Source: Planobispora rosea (GTDB lineage Bacteria; Actinomycetota; Actinomycetes; Streptosporangiales; Streptosporangiaceae). From it: a stretch of 64,000 nt of DNA. The notes under the pieces are model-generated. The model worked only from the letters and a program-made list of their open reading frames with translations. It was not told the DNA's origin and did no database searches. The stretch is taken from the NCBI RefSeq assembly GCF_014648175.1, contig NZ_BMQP01000043.1, forward strand, positions 1 to 64,000, in the 5' to 3' direction. Of this stretch, positions 43,180-51,900 are shown one piece after another. Each line of letters begins with the position of its first letter. Within the stretch, counting starts at the first letter, position 1. Made by a program: the position numbers and the translations under genes.

Positions 43180-44616
43180 GTGCTGAAGGGCGACGGCCAG
43201 CTGAGCCATGACCTTGACCCCCACGACCGACCCCCGAAGGACGCCTGCGGCGTCTTCGGCGTATGGGCCCCCGGGGAGGAAGTCTCCAAACTCACCTACT
43301 ACGGGCTGTACGCGTTGCAGCACCGCGGGCAGGAGTCCGCAGGCATCGCGGTCAGCGAAGGCAGCCGCATCCTCGTCTACAAGGACATGGGCCTGGTCGC
43401 CCAGGTCTTCGACGAGTCGGTGCTCGGAACTCTCCGCGGTCACCTGGCCATCGGCCACTGCCGCTACTCGACCACCGGGTCGAGCGTCTGGGAGAACGCC
43501 CAGCCCACGCTGAGCTCGACCGAGGTCGGCGGGCTCGCGCTGGCCCACAACGGCAACCTGATCAACACCCGTGAGCTGTCCCAGCGCCTCGCGCCGGGCA
43601 CCACCCGCGCCACCACCGACACCGAGGTGCTGGCGGCCCTGCTGGCCCAGGACCGCAGCCAGTCCGTCGAGGACGCCGCCGCCGAGCTCCTCCCCCAGGT
43701 CAAGGGCGCCTACTCGCTCGTCTTCATGGACGAGAAGACGCTCTACGCCGCCCGTGACCCGCAGGGCATCCGCCCGCTGGTCCTGGGCCGCCTGGAGCGG
43801 GGCTGGGTCGTCGCCTCCGAGACCGCCGCCCTCGACATCGTGGGTGCGGTGTTCGTCCGTGAGATCGACCCGGGCGAGCTCATCACCATCGACGAGAACG
43901 GGGTCCGCTCCCGCCGGTTCGCGCTGGCCGAGCCCAAGGGCTGCCTGTTCGAGTACGTCTACCTGGCCCGCCCCGACACCACCATCGCCGGGCGCAGCGT
44001 GCAGTCCACCCGGGTCGAGGTCGGCCGCGTGCTGGCCCGCGAGCACCCGGTCGAGGCCGATCTGGTCATCCCCACGCCCGAGTCGGGCACCCCGGCCGCC
44101 GTCGGTTACGCCGAGGCGAGCGGGATCCCGTACGGCCAGGGCCTGGTGAAGAACTCCTACGTCGGCCGGACCTTCATCCAGCCGTCCCAGACCATCCGCC
44201 AGCTCGGCATCCGGCTCAAGCTGAACCCGCTGAAGGAGGTCGTCGCCGGCAAGCGCCTGGTCGTCGTGGACGACTCCATCGTGCGCGGCAACACCCAGCG
44301 GGCGATCGTCAGGATGTTGCGTGAGGCGGGAGCGCGCGAGGTCCACGTCCGGATCTCCTCTCCCCCGGTCGCCTGGCCCTGCTTCTACGGCATCGACTTC
44401 GCCACCCGGGCCGAGCTGATCGCCGGCTCGCTCAGCGTGGAGGAGATCCGCGACTCCCTCGGCGCCGACACACTCGGCTACATCTCGCTGGAGGGCCTGA
44501 CCGAGGCCACCACGCTCCCCTCCGACCGGCTCTGCCGCGCCTGCTTCACCGGGGAGTACCCGATCGCCGTCGACCGCGACAACGTGGGCAAGTACGTCCT
44601 GGAGGGCCAGGCGTGA
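43180..44616 (+). CDS. purF: Amidophosphoribosyltransferase PurF
   Basis: The 478-aa first enzyme of purine synthesis, making phosphoribosylamine from PRPP and glutamine. A 22-residue propeptide precedes the nucleophile Cys23 (DACGVFGVW), which becomes the N terminus after self-cleavage. The glutaminase domain has YALQHRGQESAGI and RYSTTGSS. The phosphoribosyltransferase domain has the PRPP motif VVVDDSIVRGNT. Cysteines in GCLFEYVY, AWPCFYG and RLCRACFTGE match the Bacillus-type [4Fe-4S] enzyme. The start is leaderless-like. purM follows after 55 nt; the spacer resembles that between purQ and purL. Confidence 0.95.
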   Translation: MLKGDGQLSHDLDPHDRPPKDACGVFGVWAPGEEVSKLTYYGLYALQHRGQESAGIAVSEGSRILVYKDMGLVAQVFDESVLGTLRGHLAIGHCRYSTTGSSVWENAQPTLSSTEVGGLALAHNGNLINTRELSQRLAPGTTRATTDTEVLAALLAQDRSQSVEDAAAELLPQVKGAYSLVFMDEKTLYAARDPQGIRPLVLGRLERGWVVASETAALDIVGAVFVREIDPGELITIDENGVRSRRFALAEPKGCLFEYVYLARPDTTIAGRSVQSTRVEVGRVLAREHPVEADLVIPTPESGTPAAVGYAEASGIPYGQGLVKNSYVGRTFIQPSQTIRQLGIRLKLNPLKEVVAGKRLVVVDDSIVRGNTQRAIVRMLREAGAREVHVRISSPPVAWPCFYGIDFATRAELIAGSLSVEEIRDSLGADTLGYISLEGLTEATTLPSDRLCRACFTGEYPIAVDRDNVGKYVLEGQA

Positions 44617-44651
44617 GCCGGCGGACCGAAAGACACAGCACGAAGGTCATG

Positions 44652-44670
44652 CGACCGACGAAGGAGGTCG
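44652..44670 (+). promoter_or_regulatory. Hairpin-embedded Shine-Dalgarno of purM
   Basis: CGACCGACGAAGGAGGTCG differs from the purL element in one base. CGACC can pair with GGTCG around the AAGGAGG ribosome site, 1 nt before the ATG region. Confidence 0.5.
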
Positions 44671-44671
44671 A

Positions 44672-45697
44672 ATGACCAGTTACGCCGCCGCCGGTGTGGA
44701 CATCGACGCGGGTGAGCGCGCCGTCGAGCTGATGAAGTCGAAGGTCGCCCGTTCGCGGCGGCCCGAGGTCGTCGACGACCCCAGCGGGTTCGCCGGGCTC
44801 TTCGACGCCTCAGCCCTGCTGAACTACCGGCGCCCGCTGCTGACCACCTCGACCGACGGTGTCGGGACCAAGGTCATGCTGGCCCAGCGGCTCGGCAAGC
44901 ACGACACGATCGGCATCGACCTGGTCGGCATGGTCGTGGACGACCTGGTGGTCTGCGGCGCGGAGCCGCTGTTCATGACCGACTACATCGCCTGCGGCAA
45001 GGTCGTCCCGGAGCGGATCGCCGAGATCGTGGGCGGCGTCGCCGAGGGCTGCCGCCTGGCCGGGACCGCGCTGATCGGCGGCGAGACGGCCGAGCACCCC
45101 GGCGCCATGGGCGCGGACGAGTACGACCTGGCGGGTGCCGCCACCGGTGTCGTCGAGGCCGACGCCATGCTCGGCCAGCAGCGGGTCCGTGAAGGGGACG
45201 TGGTGCTGGCGCTGGCCTCCTCCGGCGTGCACTCCAACGGCTACTCGCTGGTCCGGCACATCATCGCGCTCGCCGGGCTCTCGCTGGAGCAGGAGGTCGC
45301 CGAGTTCGGCCGGACGCTGGGCGAGGAGCTGCTGGAGCCGACCAGGATCTACTCCCTGGACTGTCTCGCACTGGCCCGTTCCGTCGAGGTCCACGCCTAC
45401 GCGCACATCACCGGCGGCGGGCTGGAGGGCAACCTGTCCCGTTCGCTCCCGCCCACGCTGGACGCGCTGCTGGACCGCTCGTCCTGGACCCCGCCCCCGG
45501 TCTTCGGCTTCCTGGCCGAGCGGGGCGGGGTCACGCAGGCCGACATGGACCGCACCTTCAACCTGGGCGTGGGCATGGCGGCGATCGTCCCGGCGGACGC
45601 CGCCGACGCGGCGCTGGCCCTGCTCAAGGAGCGCGACCTGCCCGCCTGGGTCCTCGGCGAGGTCGTCCCCGGCACGGGCGAGGCCCGCTACCGCTGA
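44672..45697 (+). CDS. purM: Phosphoribosylaminoimidazole (AIR) synthetase PurM
   Basis: The 341-aa AIR synthetase (step five of purine synthesis), which closes the imidazole ring of FGAM using ATP. Family segments are SYAAAGVDIDAGERAVELMK, TTSTDGVGTKVMLAQ, DLVGMVVDDLVVCGAEPLF, ALIGGETAEHPG and AHITGGGLEGNLSR, with a C-terminal FNLGVGMAAIVP. The ATG follows AAGGAGG in a small hairpin shared with purL. It is co-oriented with purF, forming a two-gene unit that ends at two strong hairpins. Confidence 0.95.
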   Translation: MTSYAAAGVDIDAGERAVELMKSKVARSRRPEVVDDPSGFAGLFDASALLNYRRPLLTTSTDGVGTKVMLAQRLGKHDTIGIDLVGMVVDDLVVCGAEPLFMTDYIACGKVVPERIAEIVGGVAEGCRLAGTALIGGETAEHPGAMGADEYDLAGAATGVVEADAMLGQQRVREGDVVLALASSGVHSNGYSLVRHIIALAGLSLEQEVAEFGRTLGEELLEPTRIYSLDCLALARSVEVHAYAHITGGGLEGNLSRSLPPTLDALLDRSSWTPPPVFGFLAERGGVTQADMDRTFNLGVGMAAIVPADAADAALALLKERDLPAWVLGEVVPGTGEARYR

Positions 45698-45709
45698 CGC
45701 GTGCCGCAC

Positions 45710-45749
45710 GGCCTTCCCGGCGCCGTCGTACGGCGGCGCCGGGAAGGCC
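45710..45749 (+). terminator. Hairpin terminator after purM
   Basis: A perfect 16-bp stem (45710-45725 with 45734-45749) with an 8-nt loop, 12 nt after the purM stop. Confidence 0.75.
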
Positions 45750-45908
45750 GGCACGCCGTCTCGCCGTACCGGCGTCCCCGGGACGGACCACCGGGCCGAG
45801 CCGATGGGCGGGACGACAGGCGGGACAACAGCTCTCAGGACCACCGGACCGCCGGAGCCCGCGGGGAGCAGGGCCGCCCTCCGTGGCGGTCGTCAGGTCA
45901 TGACGCAT

Positions 45909-45951
45909 GGACAGGACACCCGGTGGCCCATGGCCACCGGGTGTCCTGTCC
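45909..45951. terminator. 20-bp perfect hairpin between purM and the DUF3073 gene
   Basis: Arms 45909-45928 and 45932-45951 are perfectly complementary with a 3-nt CAT loop. It sits 21 nt past the minus-strand DUF3073 stop and mainly serves that gene, as a second stop for the purFM transcript. Confidence 0.75.
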
Positions 45952-45972
45952 GCCTTTCAAACGAAGATCCGC

Positions 45973-46206
45973 CTACCGGCGACCACGTGAGTCGTCGTCC
46001 CGCTCGTCGCCGGAGTCGAAGTCGTCGGCGTAATCGGCATAGCGATCCGCCAGCTCGTCATAGGAGTCGTCGGCGTCGTCGTTGTGGTTGGAGTCGTCTC
46101 CGACTCCGAGTTCGTGGCGAAGACGCTCAAGATCGGTGCCACCGCTGTTGTACTTCAGCTGGCGAGCAACCTTGACCTGCTTGGCCTTTGCTCGGCCGCG
46201 CCCCAT
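45973..46206 (-). CDS. DUF3073 family small acidic protein
   Basis: A 77-aa protein that opens with the family signature MGRGRAKAKQVKVARQLKYN and a short GGTDLERLRHEL helix, then a long Asp/Tyr-rich tail (DDSYDELADRYADYADD) ending in Arg residues. DUF3073 proteins are widespread in actinomycetes and unstudied. The basic head with an acidic tail suggests RNA or protein binding, but this is only inference. Its place between purM and vdh matches the Streptomyces order. Confidence 0.88.
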   Translation of the reverse strand: MGRGRAKAKQVKVARQLKYNSGGTDLERLRHELGVGDDSNHNDDADDSYDELADRYADYADDFDSGDERDDDSRGRR

Positions 46207-46356
46207 TGGCTCGACCCCCTCGTGTGGGGTCGTGCCCGACCCCTCGTCGCTAACGCACCACGCACTGACGCCACCCGACTTGAGGCGTCAGCTCTCGTTC
46301 GACTACAACCGTACCTGTTTTGCGCCCGCCTCGGTACGCCGTATGGGCGCGAGGGA

Positions 46357-47472
46357 CTACCGGTCCAGCCAAATGCCCCTAATTCGCCCGACTTCCGACA
46401 TTCTGCGCTCGGCCAGCCTATCCGCTGCGACGGCCGGAGGGACGCCATCCTCTGCCGCCGTGGCGAAAATCTTGAGAGTCGTGTCGTAGATCTTGGCAGC
46501 CTTTGCCCGGGCCCGGTCCATGTCGAACCCGCCGATCTCGTCGGCGACCTGGATCACCCCGCCGGAGTTGACGACGTAATCCGGCGCGTAGAGGATCCCG
46601 CGGTCGGCGAGTCGCTTCTCCACTCCCGGGTGGGCGAGCTGGTTGTTGGCGCCGCCGCAGACGATCGCGGCCCGCAGCCGGACGACCGTCTCGTCGTCCA
46701 GGGCCCCGCCGAGCGCGCACGGCGCGTAGACGTCGATGTCCGCCCCGGTCAGCTCGGCCTGGTCGGCGACGACCTCCACCTGAGGGTGGCGCTGCCGTAC
46801 CCGCTCGACGGCCTGCTCGCTGACGTCGCAGATCACGACCTCGGCGCCGTCCTCGACGAGCAGGTCCACCAGCCGGTGACCGACCTTGCCGACGCCCTCG
46901 ACGCCGACCCGCCTGCCGCGCAGCGACGGCGTGCCGTAGGTGTGCTCGGCGGCGGCCCGCATGCCCTGGAACACGCCGAAGGCGGTCAGGATCGAGGAGT
47001 CCCCGGCGCCGCCGTGCGCGACGGTCCGCCCGGTCACGTAGGGGGTCTCACGGGCGACGACGTCCATGTCCTCGCTGTAGGTGCCCACGTCGCACGCCGT
47101 CAGGTAACGCCCGCCCAGGGAGTGGATGAACCTGCCGTAGGCGCGGAGCATCGCCTCGTTCTTGTCCCGGCCGGGGTCGCCGATGATGACGGCCTTGCCG
47201 CCGCCGAGATCGAGGCCCGCCAGGGCGTTCTTGTAGGCCATCGCCCGGGAGAGGTTGAGCACGTCGGCCAGGGCGGCCTGCTCGCTCTCGTAGGGGTAGA
47301 ACCTCGTGCCACCGAGGGCCGGGCCCAGGGCGGTGTTGTAGATCGCGATGATCGCGTAGAGACCGCTGCGCTCGTCCGAGCAGAAAACGACCTGCTCGTG
47401 CTTGGCCTGTCCGCTCATCGGGGTGCCTGCTGGGCTTGCGTCCTTGTGGGAGAGCCCGAAGACGTCCGTCAC
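46357..47472 (-). CDS. vdh: Valine (Glu/Leu/Phe/Val-family) dehydrogenase
   Basis: A 371-aa NAD-dependent amino-acid dehydrogenase. The catalytic region has YNTALGPALGGTRFYPY, then AYKNALAGLDLGGGKAVIIGDP with the active-site Lys residues. The Rossmann domain shows GRRVGVEGVGKVGHRLVDLL, and CGGANNQL lies near the cofactor. It deaminates valine and other branched-chain amino acids to 2-oxoacids, which bkdABC can use. The GTG at 47472 has GGGAG 9 nt upstream; the frame extends 51 codons further into non-coding sequence. Gene order with purM and bldC supports the S. coelicolor vdh orthologue. Confidence 0.9.
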   Translation of the reverse strand: MTDVFGLSHKDASPAGTPMSGQAKHEQVVFCSDERSGLYAIIAIYNTALGPALGGTRFYPYESEQAALADVLNLSRAMAYKNALAGLDLGGGKAVIIGDPGRDKNEAMLRAYGRFIHSLGGRYLTACDVGTYSEDMDVVARETPYVTGRTVAHGGAGDSSILTAFGVFQGMRAAAEHTYGTPSLRGRRVGVEGVGKVGHRLVDLLVEDGAEVVICDVSEQAVERVRQRHPQVEVVADQAELTGADIDVYAPCALGGALDDETVVRLRAAIVCGGANNQLAHPGVEKRLADRGILYAPDYVVNSGGVIQVADEIGGFDMDRARAKAAKIYDTTLKIFATAAEDGVPPAVAADRLAERRMSEVGRIRGIWLDR

Positions 47473-47654
47473 TGTGGTGACTCCCGGTCGTCCGGTCCGC
47501 CGCTCCTTCGCGGCGGAGATCACTCTCAGGGTAACCACAACATTCCATGAACGAAGCGGGAAGCCGTCCCTTCTCACCTGCCGAGACGCATCGCCCGGTA
47601 CGACGGACAGGGTGATACCGGACAACAGCGGGGTCTTCGTGGCACGATGCGAGC

Positions 47655-48581
47655 GTGCTGCCCTATGCCGCGTACCTCCGTGTCTACGAACCTCTGACCG
47701 CGTTCAGCCCCCCCGAGCGCGTCTCATGGGAGACCTACGCCGGCGCGCGTGACCGGCCGCGCCGGGCGACCGCGCTCCACGCCGAGCACGGTGAGGCGGT
47801 CGCCCGCCTGCTGGGCGTGCCCCCGATCCCGGCGCCACCGCACGAGAGCCCCAACGCCTATCTGCGCCGCGTGGAGGACATGCTCTACGTCTGCCCCTGG
47901 CAGAGCAGGCTGCGCTCCTGGCTCGCCTTCTCACGCTTCCGGGGGGCGACCCCCGCCCGGCTGGTCGAGCGGTTCGTGCCCATCTCCATCGCCGAGCAGA
48001 CCGCCGACGACTTCGACCGGTTCAAGCGGCGCGGCGGCTCGGCCGCCCTGCGCACTCACATCCGCACCTCGACCTGGCACATCCCGGTCTCCTGGTTCGT
48101 CCCCTTCGACGGCAACGAGCGCTGGCTGGTGCTGAACGGCGGACCGGCGGCCGAGAGCACCGCCGCGGAGGACTCGGCGGCCGGAGACGCCGTCACCGGG
48201 GGCTCCACGGCCAAGACCTCCGCGACCTCCGCGGGCGGCCGCAACCTCCTCTACGTCACCACCATGGCCCACGCCCGGCGCCGTACCGCCCGGGCCCTGC
48301 AGATCATCCGCAGGCACGGGGGCGACGCCGGGGTGACCGTCGAGGTCGAGGACGTCGCCCGGTGGCTGGAGGAGTTCCATCCCCACTCGCTGGTCGAGCT
48401 GGACTACGGCGGCATCGTCCACCTGATGGACGACCGGCGGCTCCAGGCCGACCAGTCCGTGTCGGAGCTGGCCGCGGCGCTGACGGGTCTGGAGACGGGC
48501 CAGGAGGAGCTTGCGTTCGCCATGTACCAGCGCGTGATCCTCCGCTGGCGGTCAATACAACTTCTCGAATCAGCAAACTGA
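47655..48581 (+). CDS. Conserved hypothetical protein (vdh-bldC neighbour)
   Basis: A 308-aa protein without a fold I recognise. It is soluble with no signal peptide. It has a conserved-looking middle (YLRRVEDMLYVCPWQSRLRSW and WHIPVSWFVPFDGNERWL), an Ala/Thr/Ser-rich insert near residues 163-195, and an alpha-helical end (ALQIIRRHGGD ... SVSELAAALTGLETGQEE). The Streptomyces locus also has a hypothetical gene between vdh and bldC that I believe is orthologous. A CACGAT box 7 nt before the GTG suggests leaderless expression. No function is proposed. Confidence 0.75.
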   Translation: MLPYAAYLRVYEPLTAFSPPERVSWETYAGARDRPRRATALHAEHGEAVARLLGVPPIPAPPHESPNAYLRRVEDMLYVCPWQSRLRSWLAFSRFRGATPARLVERFVPISIAEQTADDFDRFKRRGGSAALRTHIRTSTWHIPVSWFVPFDGNERWLVLNGGPAAESTAAEDSAAGDAVTGGSTAKTSATSAGGRNLLYVTTMAHARRRTARALQIIRRHGGDAGVTVEVEDVARWLEEFHPHSLVELDYGGIVHLMDDRRLQADQSVSELAAALTGLETGQEELAFAMYQRVILRWRSIQLLESAN

Positions 48582-48899
48582 GTCGCATATCACCCCTCTG
48601 ACCTGCATAAGTGGGGCTGTCAACGTCCGGGGACGCATCTGCGAACTGAGTAGTTTGCCGTTTTCACTGCGATACCACGAAACGTGTCGCTAGAATCACC
48701 GAGCGTGACTACACCGCGTGCACAAGAGAGATGAGTCTCCCAAAGACTCGCCAATCGCTTTGCGTGGTTGTATGGTCACACTGGGTGATACCCCTTATGA
48801 CCCCATCAGCCGCACGCAGGGGGCCGTAGGAGGACATCCGTGACAAGCGTCAATCGCAGGATCGCTGTCGCCGGTCCACACGGAGGAGAGGCCGCACAA
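48582..48899. other. bldC upstream region
   Basis: This is 318 nt, A/T-richer than average. TAGAAT at 48691-48696 is a candidate -10 box. AGGAGG at 48828-48833 precedes an in-frame GTG at 48840, and GGAGGAGAGG at 48882-48891 precedes the conventional ATG. No other gene was seen. Confidence 0.5.
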
Positions 48900-49103
48900 A
48901 TGTCAGCTCGTACACCTGAGGCCGAGCCGCTGCTCACCCCGGCGGAGGTCGCCACCATGTTCCGGGTCGATCCCAAGACCGTCACCCGGTGGGCCAAGGC
49001 GGGCAAGCTCACGTCCATCCGCACCCTGGGTGGGCACCGGCGCTACCGGGAGACCGAGGTCCGCGCGTTGCTCGCGGGGATCCCGCAGCAGCGTTCCGAG
49101 TGA
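48900..49103 (+). CDS. bldC: Developmental regulator BldC (MerR-like DNA-binding protein)
   Basis: A 67-aa stand-alone winged-helix protein nearly identical to Streptomyces BldC, as I recall it, from SARTPEAEPLLTPAEVATMF through GGHRRYRETEVRALL to GIPQQRSE. BldC binds direct repeats cooperatively and controls the onset of sporulation. The ATG at 48900 has GGAGGAGAGG upstream and matches the Streptomyces start. An in-frame GTG at 48840 also has AGGAGG with 6-nt spacing and would give an 87-aa form with a 20-residue N-terminal extension, so two forms are possible. Confidence 0.95.
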   Translation: MSARTPEAEPLLTPAEVATMFRVDPKTVTRWAKAGKLTSIRTLGGHRRYRETEVRALLAGIPQQRSE

Positions 49104-49132
49104 GGGGGCAGCGCGTCGGTCAGCGGGGGAGC

Positions 49133-49170
49133 CGTGCCCGCGCTCACTCAGCGTGAGCGCGGAGGGCACG
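49133..49170 (+). terminator. Hairpin terminator after bldC
   Basis: CGTGCCC (49133-49139) plus GCGCTCAC (49140-49147) pair with GTGAGCGC (49153-49160) and GGGCACG (49164-49170), with a 3-nt bulge. A second GCGGCGCCG hairpin follows near 49178. Confidence 0.65.
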
Positions 49171-49216
49171 AGATCTGCGTGGGAAGCGGCGCCGCACATC
49201 CGGCGCCGCCCCACCC

Positions 49217-49265
49217 TGACGGTCCCGTGATCCTTCCGGCATGACGGTCCCGTGATCCTTCCGGC
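49217..49265. repeat. 24-bp direct repeat
   Basis: Two identical copies, 49217-49240 and 49242-49265, begin TGACGGTCCCGTGATCC and are separated by one base. They lie between bldC and the tetR gene end. Confidence 0.85.
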
Positions 49266-49350
49266 GGCTCAGCTCAGAGCACACGCCGGTCACGGACGCG
49301 CTCGGAGCGACTGATCACCGCCAGGCTCAGAGCACCGGTCACAGCCGGGC

Positions 49351-50049
49351 TCAGAGCAACTGGTCGCGGACGAGCTCCTGGAGAAGCTCCTCGACCTCCG
49401 GTGCGTGGTTCGCGGCCACTCCGAGCAGCGCCACCATGTGATCGACCAGCATGCGCTCCAGCACGGGCCGCTCTATGTCCCGGTGCTCCAGCCAGTCGAG
49501 GCCGGCCGTCTCGACCGAGGCGATCCACGAACGCAGCGTCATGCGCAGGGTCGGGCCGGGTTCCTCGACCCGCATCTGCCTCGTGATGAGGTTGAACAGG
49601 CGGTGCCGGACGCTGTCGACGATCTCCCCGATCTCGCCGCTGCGGTTGGCCGGACCGCCCTTGAGCAGCGCGGCGAAGCCCGCCGCGTGCTCCTCGACGA
49701 AGTCGAAATACCGGCCGAGACCCAGGGCCAGCTCGTCCAGCGGACGGCCGTTCCCCTGGGGACGCAGGCGCTCTTCCAACTGGCTCGCGGCGCTCTTCAG
49801 CGCGGCGACGTACAGCTCCTGCTTGCCGCCGAAGTAGTGGTAGACCAGGGCGCGCGACGCGCCGGCGGCCGAGGCGACGTCGTCGATCGAGACGTCCTCG
49901 GCGTCGTGCTTGCTGAACAGCTCCAGGGCCGCGGCCATGAGTTCCTCACGGCGCCGGTCCACGCTGAGCCTGCGCCGTGCGGGACGCGTACCGCCTGCCG
50001 CAGGTTTCTCCTGCTTGGCGGCTCCGGATGTCGAACCCACATCCCGCAC
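49351..50049 (-). CDS. TetR-family transcriptional regulator
   Basis: A 232-aa repressor-type protein. After a basic N-terminal stretch (PARRRLSVDRRREEL), the TetR HTH is clear: AAALELFSKHDAEDVSIDDVASAAGASRALVYHYFGGKQEL. The C-terminal helical ligand domain (about 85-232) contains RYFDFVEEHAAGFAALLKGG. The GTG at 50049 is a working choice; a shorter start at 49962 is possible. It is divergent from the lacI gene, with about 170 nt between starts that contains a direct repeat. Ligand and targets are unknown; autoregulation is the default guess. Confidence 0.85.
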   Translation of the reverse strand: MRDVGSTSGAAKQEKPAAGGTRPARRRLSVDRRREELMAAALELFSKHDAEDVSIDDVASAAGASRALVYHYFGGKQELYVAALKSAASQLEERLRPQGNGRPLDELALGLGRYFDFVEEHAAGFAALLKGGPANRSGEIGEIVDSVRHRLFNLITRQMRVEEPGPTLRMTLRSWIASVETAGLDWLEHRDIERPVLERMLVDHMVALLGVAANHAPEVEELLQELVRDQLL

Positions 50050-50104
50050 ACTATCGGAGTCGGAGACCCGCGGCGCCGACGCCAAGATCCGGTGCCGCCG
50101 GATG

Positions 50105-50148
50105 AAAGCTGTACCCCATCCGGAAGAAAGCCGTACCCCAAACGGAAG
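50105..50148. promoter_or_regulatory. 22-bp direct repeat between tetR and lacI
   Basis: AAAGCTGTACCCCATCCGGAAG (in two parts: AAAGCTGTACCCC, ATCCGGAAG) at 50105-50126 repeats at 50127-50148 with three or four changes. The two-turn spacing and the divergent position suggest an operator or a promoter duplication. Confidence 0.5.
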
Positions 50149-50221
50149 TGGATCGTTTTGTGTGAGAGGGCATCCAGACACCCGCACAGGTGCCCACCCA
50201 CCATTTCCGGGGGAGAGGCCA

Positions 50222-51313
50222 ATGTCAGGACCGCCGGTCGACATCACCACCACCAACCGAGCCCGCGCGCTCGACATCCCCGTCCAGACGGACGGGATCA
50301 CGCCGCGTCCGCGGCCCACGATCCGCAACGTCGCTGAACGAGCCGGCGTCTCCAAATCGCTGGTCTCCCTGGTGCTCCGCGGATCGCCGCACGTCAGCGA
50401 GCACCGCAGGCAGGCCGTACTGCAAGCGGCCAGAGAGCTGGGCTACCGTCCCAACGCGGTCGCCCGGAGCCTGGTCGAGGGCCGCACCCACCTGGTCGGA
50501 GCACTCGTCGCCGACCTGCACAACCCCTTCTACGCCGAGTTCCTCGACGGGTTGCAGGAGAGCCTGCACGGTGACGGGCTCCGGCTGCTCATCGGCAACA
50601 GCCAGTGGGATCCCGCCTTCGAGGACGAGGCGGTCGAGGCCTTCCTGGAGCTCCGGGTGGACGGGCTCGTCCTGCTCGGCATCCCGCCCACCAGCGAGAC
50701 CCTCATCGAGGCGACCGGCTACACGCCGACGGTCGTCGTGGGTGAGCGTGAGATCGACCTGGGCGGCGTGGACATCGTCGTGGACGACGACCAGCTCGGC
50801 TCCCGCCTGGCGATCGACCACCTCGTGGAACTCGGCCACCGCAGGATCGCCCACATCGAGGGCGCCTGCTCCTCCTCCGGCAGGTTCCGGTGCGAGGGTT
50901 ACCTGGTGGCGATGCGACGGCACGCGCTGGCGCCGTACATCACGGTTGAGCAGGCCGAGGCCACCGAGGAGGGCGGCACCCGGGCGGCACGCAGCCTGCT
51001 GACCCGCGACCCCCGGCCCACCGCGATCTTCGCCGTCAACGACAGGGTGGCCATGGGCGTGTTGTCCGCCGCGGCCGAACTCGGCCTGCGCGTGCCCGAG
51101 GACCTGTCCGTGGTCGGTTACGACAACTCGCAGCTGTCGGGCATGCCCCCGATCTCCCTCACCACCGTCGACCAGCCCCGCCGGGCCATGGGCCGTTCCG
51201 CCGCGGCTCTGCTCAGCGACCGGATCGGCGACCCCGGCAAAGCCTCCCGGCTGCGTCAGGTGACCCCCCATCTGGTCGTACGGCGCAGCACCGGCCCAGC
51301 CAGCGAAGCGTAA
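50222..51313 (+). CDS. LacI-family transcriptional regulator
   Basis: A 363-aa regulator with an N-terminal extension of about 30 residues. The LacI HTH and hinge follow (TIRNVAERAGVSKSLVSLVLRG, QAARELGYRPNAVARSL, about 33-88). The periplasmic-binding-protein-like sensor domain has LVGALVADLHNPFYAEFLDG, the RRIAHIEGACSSSGRFRCEGY region and the C-terminal SVVGYDNSQLSGMPPISLTTVDQP. Ligands are usually sugars. No sugar transporter is adjacent, but a peptidoglycan amidase and a GH20 hexosaminidase lie 1-2 kb downstream, so aminosugar control is a guess only. GGGGGAGAGG precedes the ATG. Confidence 0.9.
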   Translation: MSGPPVDITTTNRARALDIPVQTDGITPRPRPTIRNVAERAGVSKSLVSLVLRGSPHVSEHRRQAVLQAARELGYRPNAVARSLVEGRTHLVGALVADLHNPFYAEFLDGLQESLHGDGLRLLIGNSQWDPAFEDEAVEAFLELRVDGLVLLGIPPTSETLIEATGYTPTVVVGEREIDLGGVDIVVDDDQLGSRLAIDHLVELGHRRIAHIEGACSSSGRFRCEGYLVAMRRHALAPYITVEQAEATEEGGTRAARSLLTRDPRPTAIFAVNDRVAMGVLSAAAELGLRVPEDLSVVGYDNSQLSGMPPISLTTVDQPRRAMGRSAAALLSDRIGDPGKASRLRQVTPHLVVRRSTGPASEA

Positions 51314-51318
51314 ACCGT

Positions 51319-51349
51319 CCGCCTGGAGCGTTACACCGTTTCCAGGCGG
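51319..51349 (+). terminator. Hairpin terminator after lacI
   Basis: CCGCCTGGA (51319-51327) pairs with TCCAGGCGG (51341-51349), 6 nt after the stop. Confidence 0.65.
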
Positions 51350-51425
51350 GCGCCAAGGCTGAGCAAATCCCCGCTGGCGTCACGGATCACTGGTGTTGAC
51401 TCTGCTCCTGATAAGGGGGGTAACC

Positions 51426-51680
51426 ATGCGTGATCCAGAACTGGTTTCATGCGCTCAGCGCGCCGCCTCCGAGCTGGAGCGGGCGTGGGCGCAGTGGCGC
51501 ACCAGCCGGGGCCGGGGCCGGAGCGGAGAGACGGCGTCCGACTCCGTGGCGAGTTACGTGGCCCACTCGATCGACCATCCGTGGGGCCGCCCGCGCGTGG
51601 TCCTCGGCGTCGACGCCGAGGACGCCCGCGAACTGGCGGCGCTCCTGCAACGTCAGGAGATCGGCGAGCACGTCTACTGA
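51426..51680 (+). CDS. Conserved small hypothetical protein
   Basis: An 84-aa soluble protein starting MRDPELVSCAQRAASELERA. A helix is followed by a beta-rich part (SVASYVAHSIDHPWGRPRVVLGVDAEDARELAALL). I recall similar short proteins in Streptomyces with the same PWG-PRVV core, but no function. AAGGGGGG lies 5-6 nt before the ATG. It is a single gene between the lacI terminator and the amidase. Confidence 0.7.
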   Translation: MRDPELVSCAQRAASELERAWAQWRTSRGRGRSGETASDSVASYVAHSIDHPWGRPRVVLGVDAEDARELAALLQRQEIGEHVY

Positions 51681-51900
51681 CGGTGGACGAGCGCGTCCAT
51701 CGACCGTGGAACGGTGGATCGGCCACGACGACGGCAGCGCGTGCCCGGTTCTCGCACGCGCTGTCCACGTCCGGCCGGGAGGCCCGAGCCTCCTCCGATC
51801 CACCGGTCACCGGCTACCGGGTATCCCGGCGACCCGGCGGCGGGCGTGGTACCGGGCCGCGTAGATTGGGTGGCTGACGGTTCCTACGGGGGGATTGAAC

